Source: Cryobacterium sp. Y50 (GTDB lineage: Bacteria; Actinomycetota; Actinomycetes; Actinomycetales; Microbacteriaceae). From it: a DNA stretch of 64,000 nucleotides. This document shows positions 18,945-27,506 of the stretch, one piece after another; position 1 is the stretch's first letter, and each line of letters opens with the position of its first letter. Location of the stretch: assembly GCF_002929805.1 (NCBI RefSeq), contig NZ_PJJM01000089.1, forward strand, positions 20,406 through 84,405, written 5' to 3'. Both the position numbers and the translations under genes were made by a program. The notes beneath the pieces were generated by a model. That model saw only the letters and a program-made list of their open reading frames with translations, had not been told where the DNA came from and made no database searches.

Positions 18945-19427
18945 TTATGAAGCGAGGACCTCATCCAGAACGGTGGAGGCACGCTCTTCATCGGTCTTCT
19001 CGGCGAGCGCCAACTCGCTGATCAGGATCTGCCGGGCTTTGGCCAGCATGCGCTTCTCTCCAGCGGACAGGCCGCGGTCCTGATCGCGACGCCACAGATC
19101 GCGCACGACCTCCGACACCTTGATGACGTCGCCGCTGGCGAGCTTCTCGAGGTTAGCCTTGTACCGGCGGGACCAGTTGGTGGGCTCCTCGGTGAACGGT
19201 GCCCGCAACACTTCGAACACCCGGTCGAGGCCCTCCTGGCCGATCACGTCGCGCACGCCGACCAGGTCGACATTCTCGGCGGGAACCTCAATTGTCAGAT
19301 CACCCTGGGTGACGTTGAGCTTGAGGTAGAGCTTCTCTTCACCCTTGATGATGCGCGTTTTGACCTCGGTGATCGTTGCAGCGCCGTGGTGGGGATAAAC
19401 AACAGTTTCGCCAACCTCAAACAGCAT
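18945..19427 (-). CDS. carD: CarD-family RNA polymerase-binding regulator
   Basis: 160 residues. The N-terminal RNA polymerase-interaction domain begins [17 protein letters not shown]; the C-terminal helical DNA-binding part includes [13 protein letters not shown] and ends in [12 protein letters not shown]. CarD binds the beta subunit and stabilises open promoter complexes, including rRNA promoters, in actinobacteria. It precedes ispDF on the same strand and diverges from the lpqE-like gene, an arrangement shared with mycobacteria. Confidence 0.95.
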   Translation of the reverse strand: MLFEVGETVVYPHHGAATITEVKTRIIKGEEKLYLKLNVTQGDLTIEVPAENVDLVGVRDVIGQEGLDRVFEVLRAPFTEEPTNWSRRYKANLEKLASGDVIKVSEVVRDLWRRDQDRGLSAGEKRMLAKARQILISELALAEKTDEERASTVLDEVLAS

Positions 19428-19600
19428 AGAGATCCCTTCAGCAGAATCTACGATACCACGTCAAGGTGGTGCTATAGTACGCGCGCCCCCACGAGGCGCG
19501 CCAACGACATCCCGCTGCCCAAACTCGCCGCTAAGCTAGTCACAAAGCGAATTCTGCAGCGCCGGCCAACCGTCGACCGCTGCTTCGGTATGGAGGTCCT

Positions 19601-20116
19601 GTGAGAGCGCGCATCGCTGCATCCGTTGTATTGGCGGCTGGCATTCTGTTGGGCACGAGCGCATGCGGATTTTTCGCACCGCAAGCCACGTCCATCGAGT
19701 ACAACGCGAGCGACGGGGTCAGCGGTGACGTTGGCGAGATCCACATTCGCAACGGTCTGCTGATCTCGACCGACGGAGAACGGGCCAACCTGATCGTGTC
19801 CGTCGTGAACACGACCGACTCCGAGCAGAATCTGCTCGTGCAGTACGAGTCCAGCACCGGTACGGTCTCACAAGATGTTCCGGTCGAGGCCAACACGACC
19901 GTAACGTTCGGCACCGAGGGTGAGGAATCGGTCATTCTGGAGAACATGAACAGCCAGCCTGGCTCGCTGTTTCCGGTGTTCTTCCAGTACGGCGAAGAGA
20001 CCGGCGTCGAGCTGCTCTTGCCGGTTCTGACCGGCACTCAGGGTGAGTATTCCACCCTGCTGCCGACGCTCGCGCCGACCGAGACCCCCGAACCGACCGA
20101 GACCCCCGCAGCGTAG
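19601..20116 (+). CDS. lpqE: LpqE-like secreted lipoprotein
   Basis: 171 residues from a GTG. A signal peptide with lipobox GTSAC is followed by a beta-rich domain with DVGEIHIRNGLLIS and VVNTTDSEQNLL and a Pro/Thr/Glu tail. Position next to carD and divergent from it, together with the fold, matches mycobacterial LpqE, related to the PCu(A)C copper-chaperone fold. No obvious Met/His copper site is visible, so copper binding is doubtful here. The symbol is by similarity and synteny. Confidence 0.72.
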   Translation: MRARIAASVVLAAGILLGTSACGFFAPQATSIEYNASDGVSGDVGEIHIRNGLLISTDGERANLIVSVVNTTDSEQNLLVQYESSTGTVSQDVPVEANTTVTFGTEGEESVILENMNSQPGSLFPVFFQYGEETGVELLLPVLTGTQGEYSTLLPTLAPTETPEPTETPAA

Positions 20117-20128
20117 ATTCTTCAGCAA

Positions 20129-20162
20129 ACAGGCCGCCAGCCCCTCGGGGACGGCGGCCTGT
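20129..20162 (+). terminator. Terminator after the LpqE-like gene
   Basis: ACAGGCCGCC pairs with GGCGGCCTGT, with an inner CCCC/GGGG stem. It starts 13 bases after the stop and lies between convergent lpqE and regX3. No long U-run. Confidence 0.8.
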
Positions 20163-20264
20163 CTTGTGCCTGCGGCAGCCTGCGCTGCGTAGCCGGCGTG
20201 ACGTGCGCGAGTGCGCGCATCCATTGCCCGCCTGGTCAAGCGGATGCCGTCCGTCCCTGACGGC

Positions 20265-20948
20265 TCAGGCCTCGAAGCGGTAGCCGAGCCCGCGCACGGT
20301 GACGAGCATGGTCGGGTCAGACGGAACCGCCTCGATGCGCGAACGAATACGTTTGATGTGCACATCGAGCGTCTTGGTGTCGCCAAAGTAGTCCGTGCCC
20401 CAGACCCGGTCGATGAGCTGGCCGCGGGTGAGCACCCGGCCGGCGTTGCGCAGCAAGAACTCGAGCAGCTCGAATTCCTTGAGCGGCATGTTCACGAGTT
20501 CGCCGGACACTGAGACGGCGTGCCGCTCGACGTCCATGCGCACGGTGCCGGCGACGAGCGTGGTGTCGTCGTCACCGCCGCCCTGCTCGTCGTGGCGCCG
20601 CAACACCGCACGGATTCGCGCGACGAGTTCGCGCGTCGAATACGGCTTGGTCACGTAGTCATCGGCGCCGAGTTCAAGTCCGACGACGATATCGATTTCG
20701 GAGTCCTTGGCGGTGAGCATGATGATCGGCACCATCGACCGGGTGCGGATCTCGCGGCACACCTCGGTGCCCGGAATTCCGGGAAGCATGAGGTCGAGCA
20801 AGATGAGATCGGTGCCGCCCTGGTCGAATTCGCTGATCGCGCTCGGCCCATCTTCGGCCACGACGACCTCGTAGCCCTCACGTTCGAGCAGGAAACTCAG
20901 CGGCTCGCTCAGCGCGCTCTCGTCTTCGACCAGAAGGATGCGTGTCAT
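20265..20948 (-). CDS. regX3: Response regulator RegX3 (OmpR family)
   Basis: 227 residues. The receiver domain has acidic pocket ED (residues 8-9), phospho-acceptor Asp52 in LLDLMLPG and Lys101 in VTKPYS. A winged-helix domain follows (RGQLIDRVWGTDYFG, LDVHIKRIRSRI, VRGLGYRF). In actinobacteria RegX3, or PhoP, activates phosphate-scavenging genes under phosphate limitation. The start overlaps the senX3 stop by four bases (ATGA), so kinase and regulator are coupled, and phoU diverges from them. Confidence 0.93.
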   Translation of the reverse strand: MTRILLVEDESALSEPLSFLLEREGYEVVVAEDGPSAISEFDQGGTDLILLDLMLPGIPGTEVCREIRTRSMVPIIMLTAKDSEIDIVVGLELGADDYVTKPYSTRELVARIRAVLRRHDEQGGGDDDTTLVAGTVRMDVERHAVSVSGELVNMPLKEFELLEFLLRNAGRVLTRGQLIDRVWGTDYFGDTKTLDVHIKRIRSRIEAVPSDPTMLVTVRGLGYRFEA

Positions 20949-22132
20949 AGTGTGTCTCCTGCGGCCGCACGTGCGGCTGGTTGAGGCTTCTTAGGGCCGG
21001 GTTCGATCGGCTGCGCCGCCTCGGGGAGACGGATGGTGAAGGTGGATCCGCTGCCCGGCTGGGACCAGACGCGAATGTCTCCGCCGTGGTTCTGCACGAC
21101 GTGTTTGACAATAGACAGGCCCAGTCCGGTTCCGCCGGTGTGGCGCGACCGCGCCTGGTCGACCCGGAAAAACCGTTCGAAGACCCGGTCCAGATCGGCT
21201 TCGGCAATGCCGACGCCCTGATCGGTGACGGTGATTTCGACGATGCCCTTCTGCAGGCGTACGCCGACGCCCACGCGCGATCCCTCGACGGAATAGTTCA
21301 CCGCGTTGGCGACAAGGTTGTGCACGGCCACGATGAGCAGAGCTTCATCGCCGTAGATGCGGGCATCGGACTTTTTGCCCAGAACGATGGTGATGCGTTC
21401 CGCTTCTGCGACGACTCGACACTGGTCGACGGCCGCGGCGACAATGTCGTCGACGCTGAGATTCTCCGGCTCGGCGAGCACGTCCTGCGCCTGCAACCGG
21501 GACAGTTCGATGATCTCCTGGGTGAGGCGACCGAGCCTGGCCGACTCCGTCGTTAACCTGTTGGCGAAGCGGCGAACCTGCGCCGGTTCATCCGCTGCCT
21601 GATCGAGCGCCTCAGCGAGCAGACCAACGGAGGCGATGGGGGTTTTCAGTTCGTGACTGATGTTGGCCACGAAGTCGCGGCGCACCTCGTCGAGGCGGAA
21701 GGCTTCGGTGCGGTCCTCGGCCAGGAGCAGCACGTAGCGAGTACCAAGCCGGGCCAGGCGCACCCGAAAGCGCATGCTCGCGTCGCCGAACGGGCCGCGG
21801 GAGAGCACGAGGTCTTCGCTGATCGGCTCGCCGGTACTGCGTACGAGCCGGGCGAGTTCGAGCAGTTCGGGATGCACGAGCTGGTGATTCCAGACCAGAC
21901 CAAGGGTGAGGGCGCCCGGGCTGGTCTTGATGACGTTGTTCGACGGGTCGAGCACGACGCCGGCGGTTTCGAGCGCGTCAAGCACCTGGTCGATCCCGTC
22001 GGGCACGGCCGGGTTCACCACTTCGCTGGCGCGGCGTCCGTGCCGTTCGGCAACGTGCAACAGCGTCACGAAGCCAGCCCCGACGCCGAGGCCGAGTGCC
22101 AGCGACAGCAACACCAGCCACGTCGATTCCAT
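20945..22132 (-). CDS. senX3: Sensor histidine kinase SenX3
   Basis: 395 residues. One N-terminal transmembrane region (about 5-26), a PAS-like segment (VLDALETAGVVLDPSNNVI), the HisKA dimerisation helix with phospho-acceptor His160 in DFVANISHELKTP, and a catalytic domain with N box VHNLVANAVNYS, DQGVGI and GGTGLGLSIVKHV. Phosphate signals are thought to reach SenX3 through the Pst/PhoU system. It is cotranscribed with regX3 and divergent from phoU, with gpmA nearby as in mycobacteria. Confidence 0.94.
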   Translation of the reverse strand: MESTWLVLLSLALGLGVGAGFVTLLHVAERHGRRASEVVNPAVPDGIDQVLDALETAGVVLDPSNNVIKTSPGALTLGLVWNHQLVHPELLELARLVRSTGEPISEDLVLSRGPFGDASMRFRVRLARLGTRYVLLLAEDRTEAFRLDEVRRDFVANISHELKTPIASVGLLAEALDQAADEPAQVRRFANRLTTESARLGRLTQEIIELSRLQAQDVLAEPENLSVDDIVAAAVDQCRVVAEAERITIVLGKKSDARIYGDEALLIVAVHNLVANAVNYSVEGSRVGVGVRLQKGIVEITVTDQGVGIAEADLDRVFERFFRVDQARSRHTGGTGLGLSIVKHVVQNHGGDIRVWSQPGSGSTFTIRLPEAAQPIEPGPKKPQPAARAAAGDTL

Positions 22133-22205
22133 AACCTACAGGTTACTGACCCTCTGGGGCTTTACTTCGCAGCGAAGGCTGCCGGAGACCTGTACTTTAG
22201 AAAGA

Positions 22206-22238
22206 GTTCAAGACCACGGCACCTGCCGTTAACCTAAA
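22206..22238. promoter_or_regulatory. Possible PHO-box-like repeats between senX3 and phoU
   Basis: GTTCAAG (from 22206) and GTTAACC (from 22228) lie exactly 22 bases apart, i.e. two 11-base units, in the short divergent region. PHO boxes of actinobacteria are 11-base direct repeats beginning GTTCA. The middle unit is not conserved, so the call is weak. Confidence 0.35.
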
Positions 22239-22314
22239 TCCGGCATTCTGTGTCGGAGGCCAAGGCGGGTCTCACAGGCCCGTGCGTGCCCGCGCGGCAA
22301 GGAAGGACCACAGC

Positions 22315-22971
22315 ATGCGCGACGTATTCCAGCAGGAACTGGCAGAAGTTCAACAGCGACTGGTCGAGATCTCTCGGCTCGTCGCCATCTCGATGGACAA
22401 GGCCACTCACGCTTTCAACGAGAGTGACGTCAGCCTCGCCGAAGAAGCCATCACCGAAGACGAGAAGATCGACGAGCTAACGGTTGAGCTCGACGAGCTC
22501 GCGATCACCATTCTGGCCCGCCAGCAGCCGGTCGCGCGCGACCTGCGCATCGTCGTGAGCGCCCTGCGCATCAGCGCCTCCCTTGAGCGGATGGGCGACC
22601 TCTCGACGCACATCGCCCAGCTGGCCCGGTACCGTTTTCCCGACAAGGTCATTCCCAAGGGCCTGCGCGGCACGTTCGCCGAAATGGGCGCGCTCGACGT
22701 GGTCATCGCGAATATGCTCACCGAGCTGCTCCTGCACCAGGACATGGCCCTCGCCGAGACCATTCGCAATGAAGACGACAAGGTCGACGCGCTGCACGTG
22801 AGCGTCTTCGACGCCGTCCTCGGCGCAACCTGGAAAGGACTCGCCGCCGACACCGTCGATGCGACCCTGGCCAGCCGGTACCACGAGCGGTTCGCCGACC
22901 ACGCGGTGTCGATCGCGAAGAAGGTGCAGTACCTCGGCACGGGAGACTGGCACCAGGACAACCAGCTCTAG
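22315..22971 (+). CDS. phoU: Phosphate signalling protein PhoU
   Basis: 218 residues forming two PhoU helical repeats: FQQELAEVQQRLVEISRLV, EDEKIDELTVELDE, LRIVVSALRISASLERMGDLSTHIAQ in the first half and NEDDKVDALHVSVF, YHERFADHAVSIAKKVQYL in the second. Metal-binding acidic clusters (EDEKID, NEDDKVD) are retained. PhoU links the Pst transporter to SenX3 and represses the response when phosphate is plentiful. Start ATG 22315 has GGAAGGACC upstream. No pst genes are in the window. Confidence 0.94.
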   Translation: MRDVFQQELAEVQQRLVEISRLVAISMDKATHAFNESDVSLAEEAITEDEKIDELTVELDELAITILARQQPVARDLRIVVSALRISASLERMGDLSTHIAQLARYRFPDKVIPKGLRGTFAEMGALDVVIANMLTELLLHQDMALAETIRNEDDKVDALHVSVFDAVLGATWKGLAADTVDATLASRYHERFADHAVSIAKKVQYLGTGDWHQDNQL

Positions 22972-23104
22972 CCTGCTCTCGGTTTGAGCGAGCGCTCGCA
23001 TGAGCGCGCCCAAAATGGGCACCCGCTGCGGTAATCGGCGTAGCGCCCACCGACATCGGGCGCGGCCACGACGCCGAGTGCCGTAGCCGCAGAAATTGGC
23101 ACGG

Positions 23105-23134
23105 CAAGGCCCAGAGCGTTCGCTCCGGGCCTTG
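23105..23134. terminator. Hairpin between phoU and gpmA
   Basis: CAAGGCCC pairs with GGGCCTTG, and inside it GAGCG pairs with CGCTC around TT. It begins 7 bases past the gpmA stop on the minus strand and lies between convergent genes. Confidence 0.75.
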
Positions 23135-23140
23135 GGCGAG

Positions 23141-23893
23141 TTACTTTTTGTTACCCTGGGCTGCGACGGCGGCGGCTCCGGCGGCCGCGGCCTCGGGGTC
23201 GAGATACTCCCCCGGTCCGAGCGGCATGAAGTCTTCGCCGAGCCGGTAAACCAGGGGGATTCCGGTGGGGATGTTCAGTTCGGCGATGTCGGCATCGCTG
23301 ATGCCGTCGAGGTGCTTCACCAGGGCGCGCAGCGAGTTACCGTGCGCGGTGACCAGGACGGTCTTGTTCGCGCGCAGGTCGGGCACGATGTCCGACTGCC
23401 AGTAGGGCAGCATCCGCTCAACGACGTCCTTGAGGCATTCGGTGCGCGGAAGGGCGGCGCCGAGGTCGGCGTAGCGCGCGTCATGCGCCTGCGAGAACTC
23501 GCTGGAGTCGTCGAGCACGGGCGGCGGGGTGTCGTAGGAGCGGCGCCACAGCATGAACTGCTCCTGGCCGAACTTGGCCTGGGTGGCCGCCTTATCGAGG
23601 CCCTGCAGCCCGCCGTAGTGGCGTTCGTTGAGGCGCCAGGAACGCGTGACCGGGATCCACGAGCGGTCAGCTTCTTCGAGCGCGAGGTTCGCTGTCTGGA
23701 TGGCGCGGGAAAGCAAGCTGGTGTGGAGCACGTCGGGCAGCAGACCGGCGTCCTTGAGCAGCACGCCGGCGCGGACAGCTTCGGTGGCACCCTGCTCGCT
23801 GAGGCGAACGTCCACCCAGCCGGTAAACAGGTTCTGCTGATTCCAGGTGCTTTGGCCGTGGCGGAGGAGGACGAGTGTGTAGGGGGCAGACAT
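23141..23893 (-). CDS. gpmA: 2,3-bisphosphoglycerate-dependent phosphoglycerate mutase
   Basis: 250 residues. [12 protein letters not shown] near the start carries the phosphohistidine (RHG), with [23 protein letters not shown] and the second catalytic His in [14 protein letters not shown]. It interconverts 3- and 2-phosphoglycerate in glycolysis and gluconeogenesis. It is followed by a short Ala-rich tail. Proximity to senX3-regX3 matches the gpm1-senX3-regX3 cluster of mycobacteria. Confidence 0.95.
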   Translation of the reverse strand: MSAPYTLVLLRHGQSTWNQQNLFTGWVDVRLSEQGATEAVRAGVLLKDAGLLPDVLHTSLLSRAIQTANLALEEADRSWIPVTRSWRLNERHYGGLQGLDKAATQAKFGQEQFMLWRRSYDTPPPVLDDSSEFSQAHDARYADLGAALPRTECLKDVVERMLPYWQSDIVPDLRANKTVLVTAHGNSLRALVKHLDGISDADIAELNIPTGIPLVYRLGEDFMPLGPGEYLDPEAAAAGAAAVAAQGNKK

Positions 23894-23956
23894 GTGCCCA
23901 CTCTATCGAGCGTGGGTGGCGAAATAGCGCCGGAGCACACCCGCCTGCGGGGGCTA

Positions 23957-24039
23957 ATTCAGGAAAACTGGTCACAGCGGATGCTGCCACCCGCGCAAAC
24001 ACGAGGGAAGCAGCATCCGTCACAGAGAGTTTCCTGAAT
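23957..24039. repeat. 83-bp imperfect inverted repeat between gpmA and ygfZ
   Basis: Outer arms ATTCAGGAA...ACT (23957-23969) and AGTTTCCTGAAT (24028-24039); inner arms CGGATGCTGC (23978-23987) and GCAGCATCCG (24010-24019). It lies about 40 bases after the ygfZ stop on the minus strand. It may be a terminator for ygfZ, but the two-tier arms also look like a small miniature element. Confidence 0.6.
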
Positions 24040-24078
24040 AAGCCACCAAAAGTCGGCGAGCCCTTGGAGCCGGGAAGG

Positions 24079-25341
24079 CTAGCGAACCGGGGTGCGGGCA
24101 CCCAGGCGCGGCAGGCGGGGGATATCGGCGACGGATCCGGCGGACTGTGGCACGATGATCTCCTGGCTGGCCGAGATGGAGATTCCCTCGGACTCGACAT
24201 AGAGGGTCGACGTGGCCGGAATGATGCGCTTGATCACGGCGAGCGCGATCGGCCCGAGCTCGTAGTGAATGGCGCTCGAAGTGATGGTGCCGACGGCGAC
24301 TCGCTCGGGCTCTGCCTCTGAACTGCCTGGCCTGACGCGGTCGGCCTGCACCGGGTCGCCGGGCGCGGGCAGCACGCCTTCCGACCCGTCGAGGTGCAGC
24401 ATGACCAAGCGGCGCGGCGGGTGGCCGAGGTTGTGCACCTTGGCCACGGTTTCCTGCCCGCGATAGCAGCCCTTGCTGAGGTGCACGGCGGTGCGCAGCC
24501 AGTCCAGCTCATGCGGGATGCTCTTCTCATCGACCTCCCGCGCCCGTCGCGGACGCCACGCGGCGATGCGCAGCGCCTCCAGGGCGAGCAGTCCGGCCGG
24601 TTTTACCAGTTCAGCGGATGCCGCGGCGCCGGTTGGTGAGGATGGGGCAGGGGCAGGGGCGGTGGCGGTGGCGGTGAACGCTGTCGCGGCGGCGCCGGCG
24701 GCGAGTGAATCACGCAGCGCGGGGAGGCTGGCGCGGGCCACGAGGGTTTCGGTGTAGGTCCAGCGGGTTCCGGGATGCTCGGGCACTTCGGCGTACTGGT
24801 AGCCACCACGGGCGACGGCAGCCCAGGGATCCAGCCAGGTCAGCGGCACGCCGTTCGGGGCGGCGGCGGTGATACCAACAGAAGCTGGGGCATCCGTCAT
24901 GGCGCCGATGGTGGCGTACACGAGGGTGTGGTCGACAACCTGCACCCGCAGCATGAACTTCATGCGGTCGAGGAAGGTCTGCAGGCCGGGCAGCTCGGCG
25001 GCCTCGACGAGAAGCCAGGTTTCGACGCCGTCATCCAGCACGCGGACGGCGTACTCGAGGTGTCCGGTGGGGTCGAGCAGCAGCATCTCGGTGGATCCGC
25101 CGGGGGCGAGGCTTTTGAGCTCCTGGCTCGCGATGGAGTTGAGCCAGCTGAGGCGGTCGGGGCCGGCGACGGAGAGCACGCCGTGGTGCGAGAGGTCGAC
25201 GATGGCGCGTCCGGCGACGAGGGAGCGTTGTTCGATCATGGGATTGCCGTAGTGCGCGGCGACGCCGACGTCGATTCCCTCGGACTGCACCGCGCCGGGC
25301 AGTCCCAGCAGCGGCGAGACGGTTGTTGCCGGGTCAGTCAT
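24079..25341 (-). CDS. ygfZ: Folate-binding YgfZ/GcvT-like protein
   Basis: 420 residues from ATG 25341. The tetrahydrofolate-binding GcvT fold is recognisable (LSWLNSIASQELKSL, LLLDPTGHLEYAVRV) and the YgfZ signature KGCYRGQE is intact. YgfZ family proteins help assemble or repair iron-sulfur clusters using folate. A stretch of about 28 residues rich in Ala, Thr and Pro (after LRDSLAAGAAA) interrupts the fold just before the helical part with LLALEALRIAAWRPR; this is unusual. A GTG at 25407 would add 22 poorly conserved residues and cannot be ruled out. Confidence 0.9.
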   Translation of the reverse strand: MTDPATTVSPLLGLPGAVQSEGIDVGVAAHYGNPMIEQRSLVAGRAIVDLSHHGVLSVAGPDRLSWLNSIASQELKSLAPGGSTEMLLLDPTGHLEYAVRVLDDGVETWLLVEAAELPGLQTFLDRMKFMLRVQVVDHTLVYATIGAMTDAPASVGITAAAPNGVPLTWLDPWAAVARGGYQYAEVPEHPGTRWTYTETLVARASLPALRDSLAAGAAATAFTATATAPAPAPSSPTGAAASAELVKPAGLLALEALRIAAWRPRRAREVDEKSIPHELDWLRTAVHLSKGCYRGQETVAKVHNLGHPPRRLVMLHLDGSEGVLPAPGDPVQADRVRPGSSEAEPERVAVGTITSSAIHYELGPIALAVIKRIIPATSTLYVESEGISISASQEIIVPQSAGSVADIPRLPRLGARTPVR

Positions 25342-25454
25342 GGCGCTCAATTCTGCCGATCCGGGTTGACGGTCGGCGATCGTGCTTGGGGGCGTGCTCG
25401 TTGGCACGGCTCATGCACCTACAACACTACGGCCCGCAGATTTATTCGACGGGC

Positions 25455-25500
25455 GGGCCGGGTCACTGCCTGACCGGGTTCACCTGAGGAAACCGGGCCC
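25455..25500. repeat. GGGCCC-box intergenic element, copy E
   Basis: Contains GGGCCG at 25455, GGGTTC at 25476 and GGGCCC at 25495. The 19-base spacing of the last two, and the segment between them, resemble the right half of copy C near 63672. It lies between ygfZ and the nitrobindin-like gene. Confidence 0.45.
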
Positions 25501-25530
25501 AGGCACGGTTGAAGGAGGGGCGTGCGGCGG

Positions 25531-26346
25531 CTAGGAGACTCGGGCGAGGCGGCCGGAGGCGTGAGTACGCAGATCCTGGCCGAGAGCGGCGATGTCCCAG
25601 GCCCAGAGCAGGTGATTGTCGACGAGGCCGTAGAGGCGGGTGGCGGCCGCGTAGGGCTTCGATCCGGCGGTACGCAGTACGGCATCCGTGGCGAGGTCGA
25701 TGCGCGGGCCCTTCACCTGGCCGAGGTAGAGCTCTGCGACGCCGCCGGGATGCACGAGAGTGACCTCGATATCGAAGCCGCCGTCACGATTGCGCAACGT
25801 TTCAACGGCCGCCGCCGAGGTGAACGGGCGCTCCCCCAAGCCCGGCAACATGCCGGGCCCCGGGTCGCCGTCACCCTGGTTACGGCTAAGCCGCCAGTAC
25901 CCCGTTTCGGTGACCAGGGGGAGCTTCTCGTCGGACAACATCTCGTCGGACAACATCTCAGGGGGCAGCATCTCAGGGAGTAGCGGAGAGGCTGGCGTAG
26001 CGACATCCGTTCCCGAGGAAACGGTCTTTCCCTGCAGAGCGGATGCGGCAGCGCGGGTTTTGGCGGAATCCGTTTCAGAGGCGGAGCCAGTAGCGGTCTC
26101 AGACGCGGGCACGGCGGTGTCCGCTTCAGCGGCTGCAGCATCCGTATCCAGAGGCTCGAGCCAGGTATATGAGCTGTAGTTCAGGTGCGGCAGGCCGTCA
26201 TGGCTGAAGCTGATGCGGTGGCCGAAGGTGCGGCTGACCGACTCCGTGCCGATTTTGTATTCGAGCACACCGGAACCTTCCCAGACTCCGATCAACCAAG
26301 AGAGTGGAACAAGTTCGGACGGCAAGCCGACCGGAAGGTCAAACAT
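25531..26346 (-). CDS. Nitrobindin-like heme-binding beta-barrel protein (FABP family)
   Basis: 271 residues. The nitrobindin motif GxWxGxG is seen as GVWEGSG near residue 20, followed by barrel strands with SFSHDGLPHLNYSSYTW, TGYWRLSR and a C-terminal strand with NHLLWAWDIAALGQ. Family members bind heme and handle nitric oxide or peroxynitrite. Compared with the usual length of about 160-200 residues it carries an extra low-complexity block of ~75 residues (about 68-143) between barrel strands, ending in short repeats of the form EML-PPEML-SDEML-SDEKL. The gene follows a 37-codon membrane-peptide frame by 6 bases. Confidence 0.82.
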   Translation of the reverse strand: MFDLPVGLPSELVPLSWLIGVWEGSGVLEYKIGTESVSRTFGHRISFSHDGLPHLNYSSYTWLEPLDTDAAAAEADTAVPASETATGSASETDSAKTRAAASALQGKTVSSGTDVATPASPLLPEMLPPEMLSDEMLSDEKLPLVTETGYWRLSRNQGDGDPGPGMLPGLGERPFTSAAAVETLRNRDGGFDIEVTLVHPGGVAELYLGQVKGPRIDLATDAVLRTAGSKPYAAATRLYGLVDNHLLWAWDIAALGQDLRTHASGRLARVS

Positions 26347-26352
26347 GCGTAC

Positions 26353-26466
26353 TTACCGCTGCCCCCGGAACAGCTTGAAAACGACCATGCCGGATACCCA
26401 GGCGATCGACAAGCTGGCCAGTCCGAGCAGGCCTAAAAAGAAAAGTTCCAGCGCTAACAGATCCAT
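26353..26466 (-). CDS. Putative 37-residue single-span membrane peptide
   Basis: A frame from ATG 26466 to TAA encodes 37 residues, starting MDLLALELFFLGLLG and ending FKLFRGQR. It has one long hydrophobic helix and a positively charged C-terminus, the profile of a small membrane protein. It lies between the three-helix membrane protein upstream (20-base gap) and the nitrobindin-like gene downstream (6-base gap), all leftward, so it fits an operon. No strong Shine-Dalgarno is visible, and similar peptides can arise by chance. Confidence 0.45.
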   Translation of the reverse strand: MDLLALELFFLGLLGLASLSIAWVSGMVVFKLFRGQR

Positions 26467-26486
26467 GCTGCGAGTCTAGCGGGAGC

Positions 26487-26741
26487 TCAGAGCACAGCCA
26501 CGACAATCGTCGCCACGACGAGGATCACGAGGGCGCCCGCGATGCTCAGCGTGACCCGTTTCACGTAGCCCTCTTTGGTTCCGGTGGCGATCTGCAGGCC
26601 GAGTGTGACGAGCGTGCAGCCGGCCAGGGTGAGCCCGAACCAGCCGAGCGCCGAATTCGGGGTAGCGAGCAATCCGGTAAGAACAGCCCCCACAATCGCC
26701 AGTAACCACACGGTCGCGATCGTTCTCCAGTGCCAGCTCAC
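26487..26741 (-). CDS. Small integral membrane protein, unknown function
   Basis: 84 residues from GTG 26741: three hydrophobic helices (about 8-26, 34-55, 64-84) separated by short loops, the second loop being TGTKEGYVKR. I do not recognise a named family. An ATG at 26768 would add nine residues but would run further into the divergent glnR promoter region. It begins a leftward group with the 37-residue peptide and the nitrobindin-like gene. Confidence 0.6.
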   Translation of the reverse strand: MSWHWRTIATVWLLAIVGAVLTGLLATPNSALGWFGLTLAGCTLVTLGLQIATGTKEGYVKRVTLSIAGALVILVVATIVVAVL

Positions 26742-26813
26742 GTCTCTATTGTGCCCGAACGGTCGCATCCCGTGGCACGCTAGTATGAAATTCGAGACAC
26801 TTGGAGGGCGCCC

Positions 26814-27506
26814 GTGGCGCAGTTGTTGATCCTGACCTCGGCGGCCAACAATGACGTACTCCCCGCCCTGGCGCTGCTTTCCCACAATGCAAAACTGATT
26901 CCCGCCCAGGCGGATCAGCTCATTCACGCTCCGGATTCCGATTTGATTTTGGTCGATGCCCGAAGCAACTTCGCCGTGGCCAAGTCGCTCTGCCAGATTC
27001 TGCGCACGATGGGCACCGTCACTCCCCTGCTGCTCGTCGTCACCGAGGGCGGACTGGCCGCGGTCAGTCCCGACTGGGGAGTCGACGATGTCATTCTCGA
27101 CACGGCTGGCCCAGCCGAAGTGGATACCCGTATCCGCCTGAGCATCGGCCGGCTCGCCCACACCGTGCCCTCGAACACGATCCGCGCGGCCGGAGTCGTG
27201 ATCGACGAAGCGAGTTACTCGGCCAAGGTGCACGGAAAACCGCTCGACCTCACTTATAAGGAGTTCGAGCTGCTGCGGTTCCTGGCCGCGCATCCTTCAC
27301 GGGTATTCACTCGCGAACAGCTCTTAAGCGAGGTCTGGGGCTACGACTACTTCGGCGGCACTCGCACGGTCGACGTGCACGTGCGACGCCTGCGCGCCAA
27401 GCTGGGCGACCAGGAATCGCTCATCGGCACCGTGCGCAACGTCGGCTACCGATTCAATGTGCACGAAGAAAATGATGAGCGAGTTCCCAATTCTCTCCGC
27501 GCTTAA
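26814..27506 (+). CDS. glnR: Orphan OmpR-family regulator GlnR
   Basis: 230 residues from a GTG. The C-terminal winged helix is conserved ([58 protein letters not shown]). The N-terminal receiver is atypical: an Asp is present in LILVDARS but the acidic pocket and the conserved Lys are not clear, as expected for GlnR, which works without phosphorylation. GlnR controls nitrogen assimilation in actinobacteria. No kinase is adjacent. Its 3' end overlaps mshD by 35 bases, the same glnR-mshD order as in mycobacteria. Confidence 0.88.
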   Translation: MAQLLILTSAANNDVLPALALLSHNAKLIPAQADQLIHAPDSDLILVDARSNFAVAKSLCQILRTMGTVTPLLLVVTEGGLAAVSPDWGVDDVILDTAGPAEVDTRIRLSIGRLAHTVPSNTIRAAGVVIDEASYSAKVHGKPLDLTYKEFELLRFLAAHPSRVFTREQLLSEVWGYDYFGGTRTVDVHVRRLRAKLGDQESLIGTVRNVGYRFNVHEENDERVPNSLRA

